A DNA stretch of 64,000 nucleotides from Rhyacichthys aspro. Lineage: Eukaryota; Chordata; Actinopteri; Gobiiformes; Rhyacichthyidae. The notes beneath the pieces are model-generated. The model was given only the letters and a program-made list of their open reading frames with translations. It had not been told where the DNA came from and did not search any database. Location of the stretch: assembly GCA_036850595.1 (NCBI GenBank), contig CM072161.1, positions 9,073,905 through 9,137,904 on the forward strand, read 5' to 3'. Every line of letters begins with the position of its first letter. Position 1 is the first letter of the stretch. The position numbers and the translations under genes are program-made. Below are positions 13,101-25,500 of this stretch, in pieces.

Positions 13101-16100
13101 AATCTTTTCACTTTGGAATAATTTCATCTCAGTAAGATACACACCGGAGAGAACATTGACATTTGGGAGAGCGTGTCTTTTGCCAGTGCTCGGTGCAGCA
13201 GCGTTGAGCTAATTTAAGCGTAGCATGTCTGTTGGAAGTTTGATAAGTTCTGTAATGGATGGTGGGTTTGGACGGAGTGGGCAGAGAGCAGGCTAATCTC
13301 TGGACTCTCTCTGACATGACTCAAAAAAGAGATGCCGCTGCTCTTATCTTGACGTTTTGGATGAAGGTATATATGATATATGATGATTTTACTGTTCACC
13401 TTGTCCTGCCTTTTGAAAAAAAAGTCACAGAGAACTCATACTTAGAAAACCACTTTGTTGCCCAAAACTGTATTATGCCCAATATTAGTGGATCGAGGCC
13501 AATGCTTTTGATGCTGAGTAAACAAGGACACAAGATGGAGGCGGAATCTATCAAGACACTCAGCACTAAGATGAAAACACGCACTTTTCGTACAGTTTCT
13601 CTCTTCTCTGTCTTTGTGTGGCTCCGAGAGGGAAAAAGTCAGACTCAAGTTTTAATGAGATCCCCTCACTTCTATGTAAATTGCTCTCAGAGGACTCCAG
13701 GGTTATTATCCAACAATTGAAGTCAGACTCTTCGATGTGAATGTAAGAATAGTAAAAAGTCCAGTAGGACACGGTAGAGATGTCACACTGCATTTCGTTC
13801 GATATACTTCCATATATTCTGTGGTAGAGTAGTGGTAGAATTGAAAGAATCAGCAATGCAACACCATTCTTTTGTATCTGACAATGCTGTGTTGTGGTTT
13901 TCGTTGCTTCCTGAGTCACAGGCCTGTCTCTCTAACCCACCGCTGACCCAAATAATTGCATCAGGAGTGGCAATGCTATGCTAATCACCCTTCCCCCGGG
14001 ACACACTCCACCACATTGCGGAGTTTTGTCTGAGCGCCATGAAAGCGCCGGTGCCAGGTGAGTGCTTGTGAACCTGCCCGAGAAAAGACGGAAGATTAAA
14101 AAGAAAAACCCTTTGATCCTGTTTGGAGCAAAGGAAGTCAAAGTGTTCCAAGCCTGGTTCTGAAGAGGATTGTCAACCCCAGGGTGAACCCATGGCAGCC
14201 CAGATGTCGCCTTATGCACGCGGCGTCTGATTTTTCCCTCCCAGGGAATTCTCAATGTTAAAAATGGGACGCGAGGGGTTTATTTCTGTCGATTTATCTT
14301 CCTTGTGTCTCTGTCTCATGGCACTCATTAGTTCCGAGTCATCCGAAATGAGACGTTTTATCATCCCGCTCCAGATGAGTGTTTTTGCTTGTAGCTCGAA
14401 AAATAAAGCGCTGTTTTTTTGCATGTAGAAGAGGATGTTTTGATGTTCTAAATCGCTGGAGTTCCTTCACACGTGGCTGTCATCCCCTCCTCAGCTTTTA
14501 GCCCCCTATCTTCACCCTGAGAAAGTTGGAATCTCTTTCAGCTTTTTTCCTCTTCAAGCTGCTCTTGAGTTTCACAGCAGCTCCTCGACACACCTCAGAT
14601 GAGAAAGTGAAACATTTTGCAGCAGGTTGCTTTGTAATAAGGCACCTAAATGGTTGGCAGCATCTGGGTATGTATTTACAAAAGCACCTGTTTGCTGTCT
14701 TTTTGCTGCACGACGCTCTGTGAGTCCAAATGGGCTGAGACGCACACAGCGAACAACTTCAAACAGGGCCACCAAGCACCAGGGCTGTTTCTGCCTCTTA
14801 GCTCCTCAAACCTACACTCCTCATTCTGTATGCACCTTCCATCCAAGTAGCATTTTGAAAAGGAACAGAGGAAAAAAAACGGTGCTTGTTTCCTGGCACC
14901 CAAAAGCACACCAACGTGCCTTGAATAGAGACCGCTGACCTTGTGAGAGCGAAACACGTCCTTTGGGTGCCAAAGTGCTAAAAACAAAACACAAGCCTCC
15001 AGCCATGGGGGCAGGTAATTTTAGAGAAAAGGTTCAGCGCAAAGGGGAAGTTTTGTTTTGAAGAGAGATATAGTCAGGTGTTACTAAAACACACAAAGAA
15101 GATTGCCAGAACACCTACCTCCACTCAGGATATATCTCTTATGCCGTCTGTCTGAGGGGGAGGTGAGAGATTGTTACCCAGGATGCTTTTCTCAGCCACT
15201 CTGCCAGTCTCAGGCAAGGTCAGGCCCCCTGTTACCGCCACCCTGCAATCATTGTCGAGGTGCTGCCACCTCTGAGTGAGATCCAATCACTGAAGCCTTG
15301 GTGCTCAGACACAATGACCCTCGACGGGCTAAGAAAAGACACACAAATGCTATCACAAGGAAGTCGGCGCTAAAAAATGGGGCTGTTACCGCACAAAATC
15401 CGCTCAGCCTTTCCCAGAAATCCTCCAGCTAAAGAATAATTGCCAAATGTATTCCTGCCTTTCTTTATTGATGATAAATCTATGACGGTATACCAATCAA
15501 TATTCATAAAAAAATCCATTTTCCAGACGCATTCTGGCACAGACTGGGTTACAGCCACATAAATCTGCTAATCAGGAAATTTATAGTGGAAGGACTCGCA
15601 TACAGAATCACTCTCCAGTCCCCGCTAATGCTAAATGCAATATGTTTTACAGAAATAGCCTCCTTGAATGCTCTCGTACAGATGGTCCTGCATATGTTCT
15701 ATACTCAAAATGCCCTTTAGTCTATATAAAGATGTTTTTTGCATTTTTTTTTCCCGCTAGTGAGAGAAGATAAAGGAAGGATGGGAGGATGAAAGCATAT
15801 GAAGCAAATGGACCCAAGCCAAGAATGAAACCTGGTTTTCTCTGTATTATGTTTTGCGCTCTTTACCACTATTACTCCCCCAGTGTTGTTTTAATGTCAA
15901 CTCGATGCCCGTTCTTATTAATTCATGGACACAAACTATGAATATTTATGCCTCTTGCTGCTGACAGGTATGGCCGCAGGCATTTTGATTTCAGGTTACA
16001 GCCAGGAGCCAGGGCAAAAGTGAAGGTCGCGTACACCTTGCTACAATCCCAGTAACATGGAATTTCTTACAAACCTGGACGAGTTTCCAGTTTGTTGCCA

Positions 16101-19100
16101 CTAGAATTAAAGAGGCTCGGGAGCACACAAAGGAGACTACTGCAGTGCAACTAAAGGATTTAAATGCATTATAAACAGAATCTATCCAACAAAAATGAAG
16201 AACTAAAGAACAAACTGTCAGCTTTACTGTGACATTGGTTTATTATATTGTAGCCTTTACTGGAAACCATACGCATTAGCAAAAACAGCTTGTTTTCATA
16301 GGAAATCATTTACTGGATAATAAATGTCACCATTACAAGGCCCCATTATTTTACTGGAGTCCTGCCTGAAATGTAGTGTGACGAGGCCCCTCCTTTGTCC
16401 GAATGCATTTGTAATGATAACTCAAACGTGTGGTGAAGATGACAGTCACACAATCTAGCGCAAAAGTTGTCATTTCCTTTTTTGGTAATTGAAATAATTA
16501 GTTAGCTAGTGTCCCACGTGAAACAGACAATAACGTTCCCTATAATTGTACTGTGGCTTGTGTCCAGACAGACCTCCCTCTAATGTGTCATTAGCCTAAT
16601 GCAACATTCAGTTCCTCATTAGGCCATGGCCAACGCTGTCCTTATTAACTGAGCCTTAAGTGCATCTCTATATCAGATGAGTCATTCCTGCGTGGGCCAC
16701 TGTCACTCACAGTGAAACTGAGAGAGTTTGGTGCTTGTATGGAGACAGTTAGAGAAATCTGCTTTGAAATCCGTCATAGGTATTAAGGACTCAAAACTAA
16801 ACGGTTTCGATGACTACCTAATTTTTTGCCACTTATGGGTGTTTTTGCTCTCCAGGAGGCCCAGAAACTGTCTTCTACTCACCTGGTATCTTTATTGTGA
16901 GTCAAAAATAATCACTGCACCAAAAATGCTCTATGAAAGGAGCTCTTTTGTTTGTATTCTGTAGTTTTTATACTTTTTTTATCTTTGTGGTGTAAAAGAA
17001 GTGACGGTGATGCAGGGTACATCGCCATAATGACTAATTACAAGCACAGTTTGTTGGGATGTGACAGTGTGAAACTCCCTTGCAGTGATAGAAGAAAGGG
17101 TTGATGCCACCAATAATGCAGTATAGCTGCAGATAACCTTGAGTCCCTGTGGAGGACTCCCACACAATTAACTATGTGCTCCGCGCCTTATCAACCCACT
17201 ACTGACAAGTCTCCCATTCTGCTTGGATTTATTCCTTACACAATTAAGTGATTTAGTTGTTTTAACTTGAAAGGAGCAGGTTTTTGGTCTGGCCCCTTTG
17301 GGAACCCATGGGGGACGGCTGTGAATGATGATGATGCATTAGTGTAATGAGACGCCTAGATATTTACAGCATGGTTTCAAACAGACAGACGCCTGGCCTG
17401 CAGCCTTTGACTCCCACATCTGGCATGGTGGAGAATTTAATTTGAGATGGGGGGGATTTTTCCTCTCCCATTTCTCGATGATATCCTCATTTCTTTTCTG
17501 GCTGTTATTGAGACAGCCTTTAATGTTGGGATGTATCCATATGCTGGGAATGGGACATGCGTTGTAACCCGGAACAACCTAATGGCCAAGACATGATGAC
17601 CAGTACAAAGTGAATTATCTACGGTGGTCCCCTCTGGCTGAAAGATCCAGACCTGAGTGCTCTTGTTGCTCCATTGTCTAATTTAACCAAGGAGAGAACA
17701 CGAGAAAGGAAGTGCTGTCTGTAAATCAAGTAAATGACTTTAAAACACTGGCAGTAGCTCACAGGGTGGTATATATCACTGTTTACTTTAACATCGCGTC
17801 AAGCCGATCTTGATAAATCACAGTTTTTCCCTCTTTGAACCAAGTCTTTGTGACACGCGTGCAGATGAGAGATTGCTGTCATGGAATATCAAGTGCTGAT
17901 TTACTGTATAATAGATTCAGCGATGATGCCTCCTGCTGTCCCGCCACCTGTTCTGTCAGCCGAGAGCCGTGACGCTACGCACACATCCACGGCTCGTTTA
18001 GCAGCGCACTGCTCTTCCAACAATGAGAACCACACTATTCACCAGGCAAACACACTCCCATCCTGAATGAGAGATCCACCTGTCTGCTCAAAACTCTCTC
18101 CTGATAAGGGGAAACAGTCAGGACGGGGTTTATCTGCAGTTCTGAAGGTGTGTCCTTCCAGTCTCAGTGGAATCCTGTCCCGTATTCTCTACTCGTGACA
18201 GTGATGAAGAGCCTCAGTCTGGGTTTTTGGGCTCCCCGGTGAAAAATGAAGCCATTAGTTGCAGAGGAGAGGGGAGGTGCAGGACAGCCAAGGTTCGCGT
18301 GATCAGGAAGGCCTTCCTCTTTCCCGGCATGCTGGCCCAAATAGGACAGTCCATCTTAATCAGGAGCCCAGCGTGCAGCGCTCGCAGCAGATTTTATTCA
18401 CTCAGATGACAACATTACCATTTTCTCCTTAAGTGAACCAATAATAGATTCTAAAAGCTAAAGCAAACACATTAATTTAATTTAGTCTCAGTCGTGTTGC
18501 TTGAGCTTCTTTAAGGTTACATTATATGGACTTTGTCGCTTCAATCTGATGTAAACATTGCAAAAACCTTATTATTCACACACACACACACACACACACT
18601 TGCAGTTGCATTTTGTATATTGTGATTCACTGCTTTCGTTCATAGTTAAGCTAGTTTTAGAGAGCATTGTGTTTCTCCCTCCTCTTCCCCCTAACTCGCC
18701 TCTAGGCACCTCTGGACTGACTCATGGAGCAGAAGTTGCTGCCAGCGCTGTCGCTGATAATGCATGTCTACATGTAGTCACACTCCGAAATGTGCCCGTG
18801 TGCTTGTATATCTGTGCATACAGTTTGTTGACGTGTGCGCACTGCTCAGCTCAGGCAGAAATTCTGCAGCCTGTCCAGAGGTATTACCATCAAACTCCAA
18901 GCAGCTCACTTTTCCCTGTGTACCCTCCAGCCCAGCGCAAATTATTCCAAACATGAAATATGTGTGTTTGTCTACTTCATATCTTTGCAATAAACTGGCA
19001 GCTTTGTGGGTCTTTTATACACGTGGCTGCCAAACAAGGGTTCAGGGACCATAAAGGGTTCTTCAGAGGCAGGAGCAGCATTTTATTATTCATTTCACAA

Positions 19101-19258
19101 AATGTGTGGCATGCCTTTGAATGAACACATCAACGGGAGCAAAGCAGAGACTTCAGAAATACACTCAAACTAATCTTTCCAAATAAGATTGATTTAAAAC
19201 CTCAAAGCCAACAGATTCAGCACCTACTTACCCCTCTTTGTTTTCTGTTTCTTTTCAG
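7159..19258. other. Non-coding region upstream of the first srrm3 coding exon
   Basis: About 12 kb with no convincing coding exon. It contains scattered GC-richer islands (about 7850-8110, 10060-10400, 10780-11000, 13930-14050) in AT-rich DNA, many TAAT and TGACAG-type homeodomain/TALE-like words, and a CA microsatellite at 18577-18599. The last bases (about 19235-19258) are a pyrimidine tract ending in CAG, the acceptor of the first srrm3 coding exon. The region is therefore best read as 5' flank plus intron of srrm3. Enhancer function of any island is inference only. Confidence 0.5.
18577..18599. repeat. (CA)n microsatellite
   Basis: About 11.5 perfect CA dinucleotide units in the region upstream of srrm3 coding exon 1. 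Confidence 0.9.
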
Positions 19259-19263
19259 TAACC

Positions 19264-19541
19264 ATGTACGATGAGGCAAGGGTACCGTCTCCTAAAGATG
19301 GTGCCAACAGTTTGGCCCAGGCGGCTGTCCCGGGAGCGGGAACGGCATCAGGAGGTCAGATGTCAGTCGGTGCAGTCCTACAGGCTAAAACTGAAGATGG
19401 ACAGCCGGGTGTGGAGGAGGAAGAGCCCACTGCGGAGCCCATCCTGGTGAAAAAGCCACACAGAGAGATCCTAGACCACGAGAGGAAGAGGAGGGTGGAG
19501 CTCAAGTGCATGGAGCTCCAGGAGATGATGGAGGAGCAGGG
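19264..19541 (+). CDS. srrm3: srrm3 coding exon 1 (residues 1-92, start codon)
   Basis: The exon begins at 19259 after a strong pyrimidine tract and CAG, then TAACC and the ATG. It ends at donor GTAAGC (19542), phase 2. It encodes an N-terminus starting MYDEARVPSPKDG, which resembles the MYNGIGLPTPRG-type start of SRRM2, then an acidic linker and the first half of cwf21 (DHERKRRVELKCMELQEMM). The acceptor so close to the ATG shows that the 5' UTR is split. Confidence 0.93.
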
Positions 19542-22500
19542 GTAAGCATTCCACATTTACATTTACATTGTGAACAAGCACTTGAGCTGCACCGGGAGTC
19601 AGTGTCGAGGTCTGCTTCCATTTTCACTGAACAAGTAGTTGTTTTTTGTTTATTTAGTATTCTGTCATTGCAGTGTGAGCTATGAAAGCATTTTGGGTGT
19701 TGTAAAATCTTGCCGCTGACACGTATGTAGCTGTTGGGGAGCTGAGTTCACAAGCTGCAAAAAATATTACATCCCAAACCTGTTAGCTACCAAAAGTCAT
19801 TTATATTGCAGAACAAGACAAAACACAAAAAACACAGAACAGAGGAACTATTTGAATTAAGAAGTGGTGCCAGACTGTTATGTTTGTGGATATAGCCACG
19901 CCAGCATAATAAAAGGAGATAAATACATTAAATATACATCCTATGAATAAGAAAGAATCTATACAAAATGCAATGGTATAGGAAACAGACAAGTGGTGGT
20001 TTGAGAAGCTAAAGTAGGCTCCACTAGGACTGAATCCTTTTGGCAGAGCTTTGAGGGCGTCTTGCTAAGCTGGGTGCCTTATTTAGCACAATTGTCACTG
20101 TTCACGAGCGGTGACGGATGATGCCTTTGTGTCCCACCACATACTGGGCAGATGCCTGCGGAGAATCCAGGAGAAGGTGATGATCCTCGCTGGTGGGTAA
20201 AAATAAGGAACCACATATGTTTCAGTCACAGGAGATACCACACTGTCACTAGTGGGAGTGAGCTCGAAAAGATATGGAGACTATTTTAGATTGTTATTTT
20301 AAAAAAAAAGTTTAAAGGAAAATTTAAGGAAACTATTTTGCTCACTGAACTTTTGAGGAAACCATCTAATTTAAGTTCTTTTCTTAAAGCAATGTCCTAT
20401 AACTTAGGTTTCACACTACTTTTACTTCTCTTTAAGATCAACACAAGAACTTTAAGGGCATGTTCACCACATTAATGCCGTTGTCATGTGAAAATTGTAG
20501 TATTATAGACACTAACAAAACTGTTGGTAGAGACTGAGACCAGCTCTTTTTTGTCTGGTTATAGCAATGTAAGCAGACTTGACTAAACTTTTTCTGTAGC
20601 AGGAGAAAGAAAAGAAATACAAAGCCCTCCTAAGACACATCTACACAATACACTTTGGATACCCACTGAATCAACAGCTGCAGTGGCACAGTGTGCATAT
20701 TGCATTTTCCCTCTCCCAATTTTCTGCCTAGTGCAGCCTTAATTGCCGCAATTTCTCACACTCCCACCTCATAAGCTAAAACACACATGTCCTTTTCTGG
20801 CCTCATGCATTGGCTGCACTCACCTCTAAATAGCAATCTCAGGGCTTTTCTTTATGCATACTGCTGCTCACATAACAGAAAACCCCAGGTTAGCAAAGAC
20901 TGTAATTATTAATCTGGTGTCAGGACACAAAAAAGTCCTTTTCCCACAGACGTCTTTTTTATTCACATCACATTTGTCATTTGTAGAAGCCGGATAATCC
21001 CTGATAGATTAGGGGAGGGGAGGTGTAATTGCAAAAAGGTCAGGCTAATTAGTTAGAGTTCCTTTGGGTTGAATGAAAGAGGGGATAGGTGCTTTTCAAA
21101 ACCAGTCCGAGAGACACACATTTTTAAAAGATTAGAGCTTTATTTTTTTATTTCTTGTCTCCGAAAGGGGACAAAAGTTCAGTCTCACAGCTCTCTTTAG
21201 GCATTTCAGAGTGATCACTTCATTTGATGTTTCTGTAGGGTTTTAACAGTCTTCCCCATTCTCCAAGTCATTTCTTACCCATCTTTCTCCCCCAAGCATG
21301 ACGAAACATGTCAGCCAATAGGACCTCGTTAATAGCGGCCTGTGACAGATGTATCTTATGATGTAGCTGAAAAGGAACTGCTGGACTTTACAAAAGGGAG
21401 GCGGAGGGGGGTGGACTCATGCCATCTGTCAAGGCCCCGTCATCTCTTTGGCCTGCAGACACTGCGGCTCCTGCTCTGAGAACAATGTAGCGGTCGTGAC
21501 GCCTAGCGGAGCAGGCTACAGCCGCAGTTGGGCTAATGATGACAGAACACGCGGCGAGCAGACAGCCGTCCTGACCAGCTCCAGACAGTCACACTTGAAG
21601 GACATCAGCTGAGTGTTAAGACTCTGGACGGACCTAAGTCATCTTGTTAAGCCATAATAAAGGAGGATCTCATTTGGCAGCTTGTCCCGACATAGCTCCC
21701 CTTCCTTCTCCAATTCCTAATGTGGCTTTTTAAATGAGAGCCTGCGTGCATGTGTGCAGGATTAACGGATCGAGCGGGGGATGAAACACTGGGATAGAGT
21801 CGTTACAATGCCAGGCATTAGACACAATTAAGATGGAGTCTGTTTTCATTTGTTGTAGATTTAAGCCAGCGGGAGTCTCAGTCTGCTCATCACCTCCGAG
21901 TCTCTGTCCTCACTGAGGCCGAGATGAAGGATTAAGCTCAGGGGCGAGTTGGCTGGCTGCCCCCTCCTCTAAACCTGGCAGACACTCCTCCTTTTATACA
22001 TCCCCTCGTGCATTTCTCTAGAGCGAACGATAAATAGGCTGTCAGGAGTGATGGCCTCACCCCGGGAGCCAATTAGAATGGCTCTTCAATTAACGGAGAG
22101 GGTTTATTTAGCCGTCCAGAGCTTGGCAGTCCTCATCTATTGGCTGTCTGAGTGCTAGCCCTCTGCGGGGAACATTACCCTTTCATGTATATGAGGTGGG
22201 CTGGAGGTTACGAACATGAAACCATTTATACATGACTCAGAGCAGATCTAAAAAGCACGGTGGCTTTCAGTGGGTGTCATATTCATAATGAAACAGAAGG
22301 GAATCTGTGTAGCACTATAAAGTAGAGCTGCACAATATTAGGAACAAATGTAATATTGTCGAACACAGGGATAGCACATTTTTTAAAGTCTGCCACTCTG
22401 CATGCAAGAGTCTGGACTCTCTGTTTCAGTGATGTTTTTTCCAGACTAATTGAAGCTGAATGATGAGCATGATTTGAACTCGTGTGGTGTCAGTGCCTTT

Positions 22501-25500
22501 TTCGTCTTCTCTAATGAGCTCTCTTCACAGGACCCCACTCAGTTGAAACTACACGCCACACGCTGCTTCTTTTAAACACATGAAACTGCACGGCCCTTTA
22601 TTCACTGCGTGTACCCTCACACAAAGGCAGGGTTTACTTTAGAGAAGAAGGATGGCAGTTTTGTCTCTTTACAAATGTCTGCAGCTTGCTTATTTATGCA
22701 TCAGTGTGAATGTATCATAGATGGTACAGGGCATGCTGAACAGAATAATTCACTCTTTGTGCTTCACCAAGCGGATAAATTAGATGTGCATTTGTATATT
22801 GAAAAATTAATGTGTTGTTTTAAAGGTGAGTTGAGGGGTGTTGCAAAGGCAAGCAACTAAACAGGGATGTGAATCCATTTGGAACAGTCTATTATCAGGG
22901 AAGACTAAATTGGCCCAGTTTGACTACTTCAGCTACAGAAGTGCATTAAAAAACATCTGCAGCACTCTGTGAATTAGAAGTGCTGCAAATAGCACAGATT
23001 TTATTAAAAGTGCTGCCAGACCACAGCAAATAACTCTCAGTGTGCTCTGATGAAGGCTTCCCTGTGAGCCCAAGCCCGCATCATAAGACGATAAGCCTGT
23101 GTCCAAAGACACTAAATTGGAGGAAAAGCATCTCTGGGAGAATGACCCATTTTGTACACTGTCACTGGAGGGGCTCCAACCTAATCTACCCGATCCATGA
23201 GAGACAAAACAGCCTCCAATGGCAGAGTTATAGAAGCGCTCAGATGAGATGAGCAGTCAGAAAGAGTGGCAATGGCAGATTGTGTTCTTCCGAGCATTGA
23301 TCTGCTTAGACTGTGGGGGAGGTGAAAAGGGCAGCTTTATGTTGCAAGAGAGAGGTCTGTTCTTCATTTTCTACCTTTGTGCCTAGTGCTAGCTGTTCTA
23401 TGTTATCTAACCAGGGAATCTATGACAGTAGAGTGCATCAATTGAATCCTCTTCACTGGAGAGTTTGCCTATTCCTCTGTGGTACCAGCAGGTCATTTTA
23501 ATTCTGCCCCTGAAATAGAAGCGTGGGGGCGTCTAGGTTTGCCCTCCAATGTTCAAGCACCGTTCAATCTCACTAACTGCACTGGCATCGCTCTGCCTAT
23601 TACTCTGCGATAGCTGCAGTGTTTCATAGGTGTGCAGCAGTGCCTGGGGACGACTTGTGGGAAAAGGCTTTTCAGACGCATCTCATTGGTGCTCAGCTCG
23701 ACTGCACACAAAAAGCCACCCTCCACACACAGCCACACGCTCATCAAATCGATGACTATCAGCGTGAGGACGGTCTCTGGGCCGCAACTATTCATTTCCC
23801 AGGATTGCGAATTAATGGAGGGAATCTGCGGCTGCTCGGAGCTGTCTAATTACTCCAATCAACTTCTTTAATCGTGGTGATTTTTCATGGCGGGGGATGG
23901 TGGGGAGTCCCTCGCACTAATCAATGTACCTGGTCCCTTTCCACTCAAATCACTGTGATGTCGAATGTTGTAGGAAATAAGGTAGTCTGCGTAAAATGCT
24001 TTTGATTGGCTCCACTGGTTAACTTCTAAATGCTTTTGACATTTGACGGCACTTTCTTCCATTAAAAATACAGGTCTTTTCTCACTCAACTAAAAAATGT
24101 TGAATCGACTTTGAAGTGGGTTGTATTAAGCACTTATCCATGGTTAGCTACAGTCATGGATTAGAGTTATAAAGCTTAGGGCGAACATTGATTACATAAA
24201 ACCAATGATAGCAGCTACTGAAGTATCTATTAGGAAAACTTTTTTTTGTGAAATAAAATTAAATGAGCAATTTTTGACTGGGAACTGAAGCAATAGAGCT
24301 CTTTCTAAAGCTATGAATTTTCTCAATTTTTCTTTGATTTGTGTAGGCATATGTATGTATGTATATGTATGTATGGCATATTCCCGTTTGTTCCAGTTTT
24401 TCATGACCTGTTCCGTGTTACTAATCATTAACAAGGAAACTGGAAAAAGTAAACTCATCTTCAGACCAACTACTTTTTGAGGGGTATTATTACAGCTTTG
24501 TCCAGGAGGTCTCATTGACTGTGAATAAGCCATAGTCTTCAAAGAATCCAGCTAAGCCTATTTGTATAATTGTTACCTTGCCTTGTTCATACTGGCCAAT
24601 CTAATGTGGACTGCCTTTGTACTCTGCATTAGCCAGGGGCAGAACAGATGGTGAGTGGGAAATCAGCGAGCTTCACAGCTGGAAAAGTGTTAATTAAATG
24701 TACAGATAAGAGATGTGCTGTTCCTTTGTGCTGACAAACATCTGACATGTGGCTCTTCTTTCTAAGGCTTTCATTGGCCATTGATTTCCTTCCTGTATAT
24801 GAAATTACCCGCTGCACACTCCATGTTTTCAAGTTGTGCTACGATTCACCTCCAAACCCCAGCCAGGTTGTAGAGGCTATGCTACTGCTGTGTTTGACTA
24901 GAGTAAGAAATGTTGACGGATCAGAGGAGACAAACTTTTTTACAGGTAAGCTGTCCAGTGTCTTAAAAAAGTGAAGCTGTCCGATAAAAATAGAAGGAAG
25001 ACAAGGAGGTTAGGTAGGTCAATTTCAAACAGAGACTTTCGTTTCACGGGTTCTGACCTTTCTTTTTGTGCTTTAACTGGAGTGTGGACAGAGATGGCTG
25101 CAGGCACTAACATCCCGGCCATCGTCGGAAAAGTGTGAAGAGAAAACCACATGCCGTGTTTATGGACAAAGAACCTTCACAGTGAAAATCTGGTCTGATT
25201 CCTCTTCCTGTTGTACACCAATCTCCACTGTGTAAGAGAGAAAGTGCGCAGGAAGAGCAGTGAAGATGGAAGCTTTAACGTATGCTGATAGGTTGAGCTT
25301 TGTGCATGGAAAGCCATGAATATAGAGCGTGCGTTTGTGGCCTCCATTGTGCTGAGTTGACAGCTGCCGGTGCTGAGAGATTGCCGTACAGCAGGACCTG
25401 ATGGCGCTGTCACACAGGCTGGCATACCCTCCATTCGGGCCATCTTCCAGCTATTTCAGCTCTCTATCACACTTCTCCTAATCTCATTCTCCGCACTGTC

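Noticed and set aside
19216..19224. TTCAGCACC, left half of a REST (RE1) site near srrm3 exon 1
   Set aside because: The right half (GGACAG) is absent at the expected spacing; a half-site alone is frequent by chance.
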